The translations under genes were made by a program, and so were the position numbers. From Aulostomus chinensis (Eukaryota; Chordata; Actinopteri; Syngnathiformes; Aulostomidae), in the NCBI GenBank assembly GCA_037954235.1, contig JBBMOA010000013.1, forward strand, positions 23,492,692 through 23,556,691: a stretch of 64,000 bases of DNA, read 5' to 3'. Positions 13,344-24,396 of the stretch are shown here, in pieces (within the stretch, counting starts at the first letter, position 1; each line of letters starts with the position of its first letter). The notes beneath the pieces are model-generated. The model saw nothing but the letters and a program-made list of their open reading frames with translations. It was not told the origin of the DNA and did not search any database.

Positions 13344-15390
13344 CTAAATATCACATATTTGAAACTATAATCAAGTATCTGTTTTCCTAAGCTATTGAAT
13401 TTTGGGATGGAAGTTTTATAATGTTATTGAAAAAGAAGAAAAATAATCCTCCAATAACACGTTCCTGCTGGATCAAGTCACTTTAGGATATTCATGGAAA
13501 TATGCATTTAATTCAAGGTCAAAACTGCATTTTGGAGGTTCAATGAAACCTGAGCTTATTGGAACACACTGACTGTTATTGACATAAGCTGATGCAGTCA
13601 AATTGTTGGCTCTCAGCATTCTCTCTGACCTTCGGACCAATCCCTGCAGGTTTAACTCCCCCAGAACTGTTCTAATGGCAGTAGCTGCTTGGCTTAGCAA
13701 CTTCTGTGTGTCCAAAGGCCTTGTTATGAATTCATAGCAGTTTCTCTACTGTACACAGCAGCAGCCCCTAAGTCACTGTCGTGTCAGCAGGAGAAGTAAG
13801 TCACAGAGATGCTGCTCTTTTCAATCTCCTGATCAAATGACACAGAGATTCACTACCGTCTTGTAAAAATAGGAAAATTATTTGCCAGTTTCAAGTTACA
13901 TTTCCCTGAATTAGTTATAAAGTGTGACTATTTGGTAAAGCTTTCAGTTTGACATGCTTGATGGTGAAGTTCCTTGTCCTCGCGTCTTGGCTTTAGTTCC
14001 AGCTGTGGGACACATATTAAGCTCCTCTAAATGGACTTTGATTGTGAGCGTTCAGCTGTTCCATAGCATGGTGGTTTGCCTGAAGTAACAGAGATGAAAA
14101 ATATATAAAGAACTGCAGGATGCTGCTCAATTTACCAGCAGCTGAGTTACTGCCCAATTAAGAAATAGATTATAATGTACATCCCATAATTACATGTCGT
14201 CACATAAACATGCATTAATCATAGATACATTATATGACCTATTTCCTGCAATATACTTCATATTTGACATTCTCTTCTGCGTTTGACAGCTTTACGTCAT
14301 CATTCTATTTGTCTTGAGGGAGGTGAGTGCTGAATTTTTTACACTGCAAAATGTGGAACAAAACTAATGGTCCCTTTTACTTACTTATTGAGCCTGGAGG
14401 GCAGCAAAGGAGCTTTGTGGGTACTTTTACCTCATAAGTCTTTGGTTTTAAATAATTCTCACAAAAGACACACAGTTCAGACATGTGAACCAAGTTTCTC
14501 AAATGTATGAAGGAATGTGACTGTGCATCTGCGTGAGGAAAATGTCTAAGTGCAGTGTCTCTGTAACCTGAAGCCTCACGGTTTGTGTCTAGTAATCATT
14601 TGAGAAGTCACCCATTGAGACAAAGAGCAGATAGCTTAGATATACTTGGATGGTAATTGGATGCAATGTTTTATCACACGCTAACATCAACCAAAAAGAT
14701 TAGCCAACTGATAAAAGCCAAAACCAGTTGGTAGAAGAGCGAAAACATAGTTTCCATTGAAAAAACCTTCAGTGACATTCTTGTGCTTCGGTTTACAAAG
14801 AAATAGTCCCCAGTTCTGATGTAACTATTAAATTTTTTATTACATATAACTATTACCTTGTCAGGAGCTGCCATTGTTGTTCTGAATGAACGGTCTTGCT
14901 GTCATCACATCTAAACCACACCTAGAAACACCTGTGTCTGGTTTAGGCACATAGAGATGGTTTCTTTTATGATTTTGGTGGACTCATGATCCTGTGAAAC
15001 TGCATAGCAAACCATGAATTAAATGCTGCCTGCAAACAAATTTTGGAACTTCCTGAAAAGGAACCAAACAGAGACAGAACAACTTCAGGTTTTGAAATGA
15101 TTTCTGACACGGTACATTACAGTGGCACTTAAGCTTCAAATTGCTTGCATATTTACCCAAGTGGATTGAGCATTCATTTCATTTTGGGTTTATTTTTGAT
15201 GGAAAATGTGGGTTAGTGATTCTCGTGAGATTCTCCACAAAGTACTTTTTGAAGGTCAATCCAAACATAAAGGATAATTGCAAATAAATGGATCAAAAAA
15301 TGCAGGAGAGAAGAAAATGATTCAGGAAGAAGACTTGAAACCAGAAATCCAGCTAGACCTTAGCGATGACATGCTAACACAAACAATAAT

Positions 15391-15772
15391 ATCCATCCAT
15401 CCATCCATTGTCTTCCGCTTATTCCTATTAAGGGTTGCGGGGGGGCTGGAGAGCCTATCCCAGCAGCTACGGGCGAGAGGCGGGGTTCACCCTGGACAGG
15501 TCGCCAGTCCATCGCAGGGCCAACACAGAGACAAACAACCATTCACACTCACAGCCACACCTACGGTCAATTTAGAGTATTCAATCAGCCTCGTCCCCAA
15601 TTGCATGTCTTTGGATAGTGGGAAGAAGCCTGAGTACCCGGAGAGAACCCACGCTGACACGGGGAGAACATGGAGACTCAACACAGAAAGATCCCGTGCC
15701 CGAGCTGGGACTCAAACCCAGAACCTTCTTGCTGTGAGGCGACAGTGCAAACAACTGCACCAACGTGCAGCC
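15391..15772 (-). mobile_element. RTE-like non-LTR retrotransposon 3' end, copy 1
   Basis: It begins with an (ATCC)n run and CTTCCGCTTATTCC, which is the reverse complement of a GGATAAGCGGAAGA-(GGAT)n 3' tail. Sequence typical of a very abundant teleost repeat follows (GGCGGGGTTCACCCTGGACA, CATGTCTTTGGATAGTGGGA, GAGAACCCACGC, ACCTTCTTGCTGTGAGGCGA). It is flanked by 11-nt target-site duplications CAAACAATAAT (15380-15390) and CAAACAATCAT (15773-15783), one mismatch apart. The minus orientation follows from the tail being on the left. Non-coding; the family name is tentative. Confidence 0.75.
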
Positions 15773-18716
15773 CAAACAATCATATATGACGGACAAACAA
15801 AAAAAATCCAACCATTTTCTGTTGGCTGCTGGTAGCAAAAGACTAGTTTTAGAGAATTATGATGTTATATTCTTAATAAGTTACTGATAAAGTTAAAAAA
15901 TAGTGCAGAATGTGACATCATAGGCTCTGCAGTAGCCTTCTCGGTCAGTAACAGGGTGGACAAATTGTTATGGGAATCACGTAACACGTGGAATGACTCG
16001 TTTCATATTGAGGGAACTTAAAGATAAGGGCTTTGATTTTACATGAAAATGATGCATTAACTGCATCTTTAACATGTTTCTTTTTAGCAAAATGTCATGG
16101 TTAAGAAACCAACAACAGCCAGATGATCTGACTCTGTCTTGTTTAAGTGTCTTTGAGTGATACAGTAAAATGCTACCCACTGTCCACTCAAGCACCGGCT
16201 GCTGCAGTCATACACAGACATCAATATGGGACACGATATGATGGATTCTACAGAAATTCTCTTGTGGTTTATTTGTGTAAATTGACTCAAATGTAAACAT
16301 TCAAACACACCCAGTGGGATCATGATCTGATTTTCACCTCCTCTCATTTCCACACTGAAAAGTCATTAAAATGCTCTCTGCATTTTTTTTTTTTTTGTGG
16401 CTCGAGCTGGAAATTTACGCTAATGTGGAATGTCTTGTAAGATAATCAAACTGAAATTACATTTCAATCTTGCAGCAGCGGAGTGTATTGAAGCATGGAA
16501 GAACCTCTCGACAAGGTCGAACAGATGACCATATGTGAGCCTGCATTAACCCTGCGAGTCCTACTTTCTGTCTTTAAGGTTATAGAGAAACGCTTTAGGT
16601 TCTGAAACAACATCACCATATTCAGCAGTTACAATCGGGATGAATCTGGTATCATAATACAACAGGTGTTAAATGAAGAAAAACAACAATAGTGTGGAAC
16701 ATTACATCATCGGCCTCTGCTATCGACTACTCCCTTGTCACGGTTCCGGCTGTACAAAGAGTGGATGGATTGTGTTGAGCGTCGCTCTACTCCCACGAAA
16801 TGACTTGTGCCACTGACATAATCTAATCCATGAAGTGTGATAATAATAAGACGGTTGTAAGAGATGCACAACTGGATTAATTAAGGACGCTGTCCATGGC
16901 TGTGAAATGGTGGATAGATTGTTTGCAACCATTTGAACAATTCCATTTATCCCCACTGAAGTTACAAGAGGACTAAACGGAAGTAGCCGACTCTGCCACC
17001 TAGCCTCCTATCAGCATCTAGTGTGAAATGCTGAGAGATTTATCTGACGGCTGTGATGGAATTTTGTTGATGTCCTTCTGTTAGGTTAGAGGTTGTCTCT
17101 CCCTCTACTTTTCCCATCTGCCTGCACAGGTCAAGAGGTCACCACTGTAGAACAGCTCCTCCTGCCTTCCAGAAAACTGATTTCAGAGCTTCCAGTTGCG
17201 AATTTTCACTCGCTCACGACAGTGACAATGAGCTGAATGATCATTGTGTAAACTTGGCAAGGGCTTGAGTTGAAGCTTCATTCATATTAAACTATGATGA
17301 ACAAGAGCTTTGATGAAGTTGGATTCAATTTGTGTTTTCCAATTTCTATGTGATTCATTGTGCTTTTCTTGCCCAGGAGCCAGTACTACGTGTGCTGTCC
17401 ATGGTGCTGAAACCTGTCAGACCCTGTTGAGCCTGACCGCCTCCACCTTCAGATCCCCCTCAATCTCAATCTCATTTGTTTGCAACCAGACAGGAATCTC
17501 ATGCTGTCCAATGATTAATATACATCTGCTTTGCAGACCTGATGTGAGGCACCTCTCCTCCGTTTAACTCTCAGCCATGGAACTGCATCGGATTGGTATG
17601 CAGAGGGTGCAAACAAGTGCTAGATCAAAGCTAAAGAAGAGATTCATTTGAAAGTTATGCCTGGAGGGTGTGCGTGATGGCCTCCAGCTGATGCACTTGA
17701 TGAGTTTTATCAGTAAGACATGTCGGTGTTCAACACGGCTGAGAGGAGGCTTGTTTTTCATTGGACTGAAAAACATTTCGCAATCTAAAACAACCATTTC
17801 AGTTAGGTCTTTTTTTCCTGCACGTGTTGCAAATTAGATATTTGACAGGAACCCTTATTTAACCCTGCAGTAACTGAATTGGTATCCACTTGGGGGAAGA
17901 ACATTGTGATCACCTCTCTGACATGCCCATGAAAAAAACATGGTATACTTATTAACCCTTCCAGCAAATATGGAGCAACAAGAGCGTTCAGTTGGAGTTG
18001 GGATTCTGTCCACATGGTGAATGGAAATCTAATATTCGCTGTCTTTTAGCTGTTTTTTTTTTTCTGGCTTCAATCAAAGGGAAATAACTGACCCTTTGGC
18101 TGCTAAACGCTCTTGTAGGTTCACCAAGTAGTTGCTGAAGGTGCTGCTTAAATATTCAGGTGGGTTCTCAGCTGTTGTAGCCAAGAAAGATGCAGTGAGA
18201 GATGTGAATGTCAAGCAATAGCAAGAATAACATCACTATTCCTATATTAATGCTAAATTTTATTTTGACAAAGAGAGTAAAGCCAAATCATATTGCAGGT
18301 CTGCTTAATTCTTCTCATTTCGTGCCACTTGAGTCTGTTGCTTTATTAGTAAAACTAAATTAAATGAATAATATGAGCTAGTTTAGTATAGATGGACGTT
18401 AAACTGGGCTTGTTGGTGAAAGTGTCACATCAATTCAAGTGCTAAAGTGGCTGTTAAAGGAGGGCAGGGCAAACCCAAACATATGGACCAACTGCACTCA
18501 TCATTTAAGGACCCAGGGGTGCTGTGAGTCCACAGATCCCAGGGTTTCATGAGACTAACGTTCCTCATTAACGCTCATAAAGCCAAACAAAGGCGATTGT
18601 GGGCACGGTTAAAAAAATAAATAAATAAAAAAGTGCAGCGCGCACTCTCGCCGCTGCCGTTCGGCTCTTTCCGACTCTGTCCGCCTTCTCATTAACATTC
18701 ATAACTTGTGGGTGTG

Positions 18717-18764
18717 ATGCTGAAAGGATCGGAGCGGAGACGCGCAGTGTCCCTGTGCGTTTAG
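18717..18764 (+). promoter_or_regulatory. Upstream ORF 1 in gria2 leader
   Basis: ATG followed by 14 more sense codons and TAG. It is inside the leader only if transcription starts upstream of it. Confidence 0.4.
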
Positions 18765-18980
18765 AGGAGCTATCAACTGCCGGCAGGAGGGGAGCGACGA
18801 GGAGGAGCGGAAGAAGAGACAACAGTCCTAGATTGCAGGCTACCGTTCCTTTGCTGCTGGTGTCCTTTCACTGCGAGCCACCTGCAAACGGTTATTTGCT
18901 GCAGATCTTTTTTATCCCCCCCCCCATCACAACCCCCCCTACCCCTCCCCCCTCCCACCCCAAGACTGAAAGTCTCCAAT

Positions 18981-18995
18981 ATGTGTCGGATCTAA
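18981..18995 (+). promoter_or_regulatory. Upstream ORF 2 in gria2 leader
   Basis: A four-codon minimal ORF (ATG TGT CGG ATC TAA) ending 67 nt before the gria2 start codon. Confidence 0.4.
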
Positions 18996-19036
18996 CATCT
19001 CCTGAGACACCGAGGAATATCTGACTCCCCTAGTGG

Positions 19037-19075
19037 ATGTTGACACCAAAAAAACTGTGGACATGCAGAAGATAG
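19037..19075 (+). promoter_or_regulatory. Upstream ORF 3 overlapping the gria2 start
   Basis: An ATG at 19037 in another frame runs 12 codons to a TAG at 19073-19075, overlapping the main ATG (19063) by 13 nt. Ribosomes initiating here would pass the main start, so it should lower gria2 translation. This is an inference from position. Confidence 0.5.
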
Positions 19076-19147
19076 TGAATTTATCCGTTTCCTTTCTGCT
19101 AGTTTTATGGGGATGCGCGCTTGGAGGCTCGCCCAGTGTTCAGATTG
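19063..19147 (+). CDS. gria2: gria2 exon 1: start codon and signal peptide
   Basis: The ATG at 19063 gives MQKIVNLSVSFLLVLWGCAL, then GGSPSVQIG. It aligns with the start of mammalian GRIA2 (MQKI...), which fixes this start. The 20-odd residues are a signal peptide with a leucine-rich core, cleaved in the Gly/Ser region before the mature N-terminus. An earlier in-frame GTG at 19033 has no support as a start. The exon ends with the first base of the second Gly codon; the donor is GTGGGT at 19148. Confidence 0.93.
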
Positions 19148-19246
19148 GTGGGTATCCATTTATTCAAAGAAGATTTGGGTTTGAAAATTATGACGGGGAA
19201 TATGCAACAGAGACCTGGGTGACTGATCATTGTGTGTGTCTTTCAG
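19148..19246 (+). other. gria2: gria2 intron 1, 99 nt, open in frame
   Basis: A very short intron with donor GTGGGT and acceptor TCTTTCAG. Splicing joins VQIG to GLFPRGADQ exactly as in other vertebrates. The 99 nt are a multiple of three and have no stop in the reading frame, so retention would insert 33 residues near the signal cleavage site. The inserted residues resemble nothing I know, so it is called an intron. Confidence 0.85.
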
Positions 19247-19387
19247 GGGGACTCTTTCCAAGGGGCGCGGATCAAGAGTACAGCGCATTTCGGATAGGAA
19301 TGGTTCAGTTTGGCACCTCGGAATTCAGATTGACGCCTCACATTGACAATCTGGAAGTGGCGAACAGTTTCGCTGTCACCAATTGTT
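19247..19387 (+). CDS. gria2: gria2 exon 2: start of amino-terminal domain
   Basis: A 141-nt exon encoding GLFPRGADQEYSAFRIGMVQ, FGTSEFRLTPHIDNLEVANS and FAVTNC. This is the first lobe of the LIVBP-like amino-terminal domain that drives subunit assembly. Acceptor AG is at 19245-19246; donor GTAAGT at 19388. Phase 1 out joins T to TC of exon 3 (F, C). Confidence 0.96.
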
Positions 19388-20136
19388 GTAAGTGATGTTT
19401 CCCCCTTTTTTTTAAAAAAAAAAAGAAAGAAAGAAAGAAAAGAAATGAAAAAAAATTTCCCCTCCAGGTGAAGGCTAAGAGGTCGCGTGTGTGCGTTTGG
19501 ATGGATGCGTTAATTGAGACGGAGATGATCTGAGCTCTCTAATCAATATTCAGTCAGCAAACATCACGACCGGGAGCTGGGTTGTTGGAGATGAACGTGC
19601 TCGGTGTAGGCAGGGGAAAGTTGGTTTCCACAGTAACGGTCACATCCATCCCATTTTCATTCCTTCAGATACTGAGATCAAACAAGGCTGCGCTGCAAAA
19701 AAAAAAAAAAATTAAAAAAAAAACTCCTCTGCTGATCCAACACACTTAACAACAGCCAGTAACTGAAAAACCCGACAAGTGCTAGAATTCTTTATCAATA
19801 ATCTATTCTGCGTCTTCCAGTTAAAGTGATATGTGACTAATTTAGTCATTAAGAGAGAAAAACAGGGGAAGCACTCTTGAAACAAACAGATTGAGGCAAT
19901 CGATCGGAGCCTATTTTTCTATCATTTGGACCGAGAGCAATTAGACGGGATTTGCTGAGATGGACATTTCTGCGGTGTGCGTCGATGTGACATCTTCTGG
20001 CGGCTCGGAGTGGCGTTCATCCATCCTCAGTAGACACGCAAAGACTAACTAACGCAAGGATTAACAGGAGACGATTAAAGCTCTGGGAAAGACTGACACT
20101 TTCACTCCGTTTCAGGACCGATCAGCTGATTCTTCC

Positions 20137-20375
20137 CAATGAGCGGCTGCTCGATAGACTCTTTGAAACGGGTGAAACCAAAAGGGCAGCAAATACTGTT
20201 TATGGCCGCTGTTTTTAATTGCCACGGCTCACATATTTCATTAGGCGGTTGCCAAGCGACTACTCCTCTCAACAGTCCCTTAAACATAAATCAAAGGCTT
20301 CTGATTGGTGCGCGCAACGGTCCAATCGATTTCATTACCATATAAAAGCTTCCTGCTTGGAGAGGCTCACTGCAT
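20137..20375 (+). promoter_or_regulatory. Promoter-like cluster in gria2 intron 2
   Basis: CCAAT at 20137-20141 and 20322-20326, an inverted CCAAT (ATTGG) at 20303-20307, a GTTGCC RFX-type half-site near 20248, and TATAAAAG at 20341-20348, followed 20-30 nt later by a TCACTGC initiator-like sequence. The order and spacing suit a core promoter. No coding frame follows (the first ATG, at 20398, is followed by TAG). A noncoding transcript, an enhancer or chance are all possible. Confidence 0.3.
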
Positions 20376-21489
20376 CCGACAGATTAAAGTGAGGATCATG
20401 TAGGTGTTCAGCATACAAATGGCTATTATTGTCTCTTATTTATGACCAAAATATGGCCTCATCCTCTCAGGTTCCATGAAGATGTGATGTTTGCTGAGAC
20501 CTTAGAACTTCGAGCCATTATTTGAAATGTTTTTGGTTTTTTTTTAAATCTTATTTAAATTGCTGCCAATGGTCATACAAGGAAGCTGTAGTAACATGTT
20601 TGTCATCAAAAAGGTATTTGGGTTATTTCTCCATTGGTTGATCTCTGTTCTTGAACCAGAGTCAGTTTTTGAAATGCAACATGTGGATAAATGTTCATTT
20701 GATTTCCTAACGGGGTGATTTGTTACCACCAGCTACAAAAAATAACTAGATCACCAAAAATGTTGTTAAGCCAGAGGTTCGATATGTGTTGGGTCGATCA
20801 TACCGGTCGATATCAGACTAGCGTCGATAAATTATAGGCGTATGTTGTCCTGTGTGGGTTGATACGAAAAAAGGGAACATAACTCAGAAAGATATGCTTG
20901 GGATAATTTGTTGTTATTAAGTTCCCAGTGAGGTTTCATATTTCATTGCGCTGATACCATTTTGCATGATAAGTTCATTTTTTAAACTGTAAAATGGCCT
21001 GCCATCACGTATAATTGCTGTGAATGCTTGATAACAGCATTTGAAGGATTACCGCGAAAAGAATATAGGCTGACGTCGATTTCGCCCAAAAAAGATCATG
21101 TGTTGGTTCGGCCATAAGTGTACTTGCTTTCACACTTAAATCGAGTTTTGTATCCATGAAAATGTAGTAAATAGAAGAACTGCTATATGATTAGGAATTG
21201 CTTTTAGGGGTTTCTGACTTATGATTTGACAATGTAGCGCTGGTACTCCAGGAGAGTTTTGTTGTTTTTGGTCAACTTTAAGGTTGCAATTTACGATTAT
21301 CTTGATTGAGGTGAGTGGGTGAGGGATTTGCTTTCAAGTTAGCAGTTGGCAGCTCGTCAGGGCACATGAACACCACCGCGCTGTCTATTCTGCACATGTA
21401 CATTTAAGACAGTCCTAAAAAAGACTCAAGGAAAAATTGCATTCTGACAGCTAAAACATTATAACCAGAGGGTTCCAACTGGAAACTTT

Positions 21490-21506
21490 GCGCGCGCGCA
21501 CGCATG

Positions 21507-21553
<47 letters not shown>
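21490..21553. repeat. (CG)n-(CA)n microsatellite
   Basis: A (CG)5-type start, mixed GCATGCACG, then about 21 CA units. This alternating purine-pyrimidine tract has Z-DNA potential. Confidence 0.93.
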
Positions 21554-21555
<2 letters not shown>

Positions 21556-22010
21556 CATTACAAGGCTGCTCGCCGTGGAGGTGTTGTGAGCTTCCATTTT
21601 GGATCCAGTGATTGCACATTTGTTTTTACCGATGAGGGAAACATGAGAGGAAGTCAAATTAAACAGTCTGATTGAAGTGGACTAAGTGAGCAATTCCCTG
21701 AAGGTAGAAACTGAAGTTATATAATTTGTAACAAAGACATCGGTTCATGATCAAATCATCTGCATTGGACTTTTTGGTCCAATAAACATCCAATTCTGTT
21801 TCGCTGTCATTTAATTTTCAGATTATGAAATAAAACAGAACGTGTGGATCATCTGCCCAGTCTCGATATATCACACTCAGCCTGCACAGTAACATCCTTC
21901 ATCGATGCAGTGTGTCAGAGACAGTAGGAGGGAGGATGATACATTCCTCCATCAATAACGGTTCATCTGGACAGGCTGGCATCTGCTGCCAAGACCAGTG
22001 GGAGTCATTG

Positions 22011-22012
<2 letters not shown>

Positions 22013-22053
<41 letters not shown>
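22013..22053. repeat. (TG)n-(CG)n microsatellite
   Basis: About 16 TG units followed by (CG)4. It is the mirror composition of the tract at 21490-21553, making the two near reverse complements. Confidence 0.93.
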
Positions 22054-22054
<1 letters not shown>

Positions 22055-24396
22055 TGCTCGCCACATTTGCCGTCCATCCAGAGCTGAACAAAAGGCACAG
22101 TCTTACATAAAAAGGTAAACTTTAAGGTAAAAATTACTCTTAGCGTCAGAAGTAAGCAAACACATGAGCAGTTTGTTGTTGTTTTTGTCTCTATTGATCA
22201 GTAATAATCCTAAACACGGAAAGTTATGAAGCTGAATGAAATCATGATGAACCGTAACAAACACTATAAACAATATATAAGCCCCCAAATGAAGTGCTCC
22301 CATTCAGAAAATGAGGTTATACTCGTTACCTCTGGTTAACCCTCAGGTGTCAGCACAGCGCCCCACATTTAGATTAAAGCTAGAACAACTGAAAGAGCTA
22401 ATCAATAAATTTGACAAAAAACTAATAAGCAACTATTAAATACTAAATTAAAGAGTAAGAACTCCTTTCTAAATCCTAATTTCCTCAAAAGAATGACGAG
22501 TCATCGTTATCAATCTTCCTAAACACCTACTTTGACGACTTTTTTTTGTCACTTGCTGATACACGTCACACAAACACAAGCTGTCCACTGTCACCTTTTC
22601 CTAGTTAGACACAATGAAACGCATGTGGGATTATTGAACGGCGAGGAGATTATTTTCAATTATTTACACCCATAAGATTATTTTGTTACTTTGTGATTAG
22701 GGCCTGAGCCCGGAGGTACTCCAGGGCGAAGACCCTGTTATGTTTTATCATTATTATTATTTGTAACCAAAAACATAAAATCTAAACAATTAATTAATCC
22801 ACTGACAGGCCACGAGAAAGTCATATTTACAGTTAATGTTTACAGACTTTTTGTTTCATGCTGTAATCCGTGCTGATATTACACTCTGAGTGCACCTATT
22901 CTTACACATTTCTGGGTTTCTGAGCATTACGACCCCCGGATGATTTTACTTATGGCAGCGTTTCATTATCTGAGGCGTAATGTGTAACAGAACCACGCTA
23001 GTGTCTAGTGTGATGTTTCCCGGCTCTTCTAAAAGGTCCCTTTTGCACTGGGGACCATCTCTGCTGCGGCTGGCATAAAAGCAACACATTCCTTCATGTG
23101 CTTTTTCAAACAAAACGGCGAGGTGTACCAGTGGCATACTTTTCCCTTCTTGAAAAGGCCGAGTAACAGTGGCTAAAGTAAAACACTCTTCCTCCTCGGA
23201 GACCCAGAGAGCAGCTTGAGGTCACTGACAGCTGCCAACAATTTAACACTTCAAAGTTCAAGGTTTGTCATGCTTGAATCACATCGTACTGCAATTTTAT
23301 GCCTCTACATGCACATAGCGACCCAGAGCAGTATCCATTCAGACACCTCGCTCAATGATCAAAAGCCTAAACCGACCATACATGCCTAGCAGAGCATTGG
23401 TTATAGCCAATTTATTGTTCACACTTAATTAGGTGCATTCTCCTCCATTTCATAGGGAGCTGTGAAATATTAAATAGGCCTGGGAGCTGGCCGGTCAGAA
23501 AATGAGGCTAAAAAACCCTCTGTGGAGCTTCTTTTGCCCGGAATAGAGCCCCCAACCAAGGCCTCTTCCCTCTGTCCTCAAAAAACACAAGACTGAGATA
23601 GCATCAGTTACAGCACAATTCAAAGGCTCTCAGCTGGAGTTCCCTTTCGTCTCGTATCCACTGACATGGCTCGGATGCCATTTTTCCACTTAGCACTGGA
23701 GGAGTACCGTAGTTTTAGTCTAGTACATCATGGATTCAAAACATTTTGTAGGTCGTAGTTTCCTACAATTAACTTTATTAAGTAGACTGATAAAACTCAA
23801 CTGACTTTAAAATTACATTTCAAATTCCTCCCACGCTTCAAAAACTGTCAATGAAACAACACAGATGATAACAAACTAATGCACTCTGACAAGGTTTGTG
23901 GGACTTTAACATCACACAAACGTGGCAGATTGGTTTCATCTGACAAGACAATCTTCACTCAGAAGTTGTCATTCTCCCAGAGCTTTTATCTGCTGCTCTT
24001 GATCTTCATCATTTGATGAACTCAAGTCATCATCAGGTGACCTAATTATGGAACTTGACGTGAACTCCAGTGAGTCAGTTCTATTGAAGAAGATAAAGTG
24101 GAAATTTACTTTAATGTCAAAATGGAACTTTTTTTTTATGTTTATATGTTTTATCATCAAATCTTTTTTTTTTTTTAATCTTAATCAAAAATATTCACTT
24201 CGAAGAAAACTTCAGTACAGGACAGCTGCTTTTCATTGTAGTTTCTTTTCAAGCTCTAGACTTGAATCAAATTGACCCCTCACTCATGGCATGGCACAGA
24301 AGCAGTCTGCTGTAGTTATTATGACTCCATCTAGTAAATTCATTAACTTGATGTGTTTCTGACTTCTTTCAGTTGTGAATGAGTTGCGATTGATTT

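Larger units (their letters stand above)
10557..18600. other. Intergenic region glrb-gria2
   Basis: About 8 kb without a recognisable gene. It holds a (TG)n tract (11436-11483), a foldback element (12876-13343) and an RTE-like 3' end with target-site duplication (15380-15783). Short open frames in it show no family resemblance and fall largely in repeats. The rest is AT-rich unique-looking sequence; conserved regulatory elements could be present but cannot be judged without alignment. Confidence 0.7.
18600..19062 (+). promoter_or_regulatory. gria2: gria2 promoter-proximal region and 5' UTR
   Basis: Sequence just upstream of the gria2 start is richer in C+G and CpG than its surroundings (for example GCAGCGCGCACTCTCGCCGC and GGAGCGGAGACGCGCAG), as expected for a neuronal CpG-type promoter. 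A pyrimidine/C-rich tract lies at 18917-18960. There is no TATA box. The transcription start cannot be placed. If it lies upstream of 18717, the leader contains three short upstream ORFs. Confidence 0.6.

Noticed and set aside
15278..15835. 185-codon open frame before gria2
   Set aside because: It lies almost wholly on the RTE-like 3' end copy, which is open in several frames on both strands; not a host gene.
19033..19062. In-frame GTG upstream that would extend GluA2 by 10 residues (DVDTKKTVD)
   Set aside because: Vertebrate nuclear genes rarely start at GTG, and the ATG at 19063 aligns with the known MQKI start and signal peptide.
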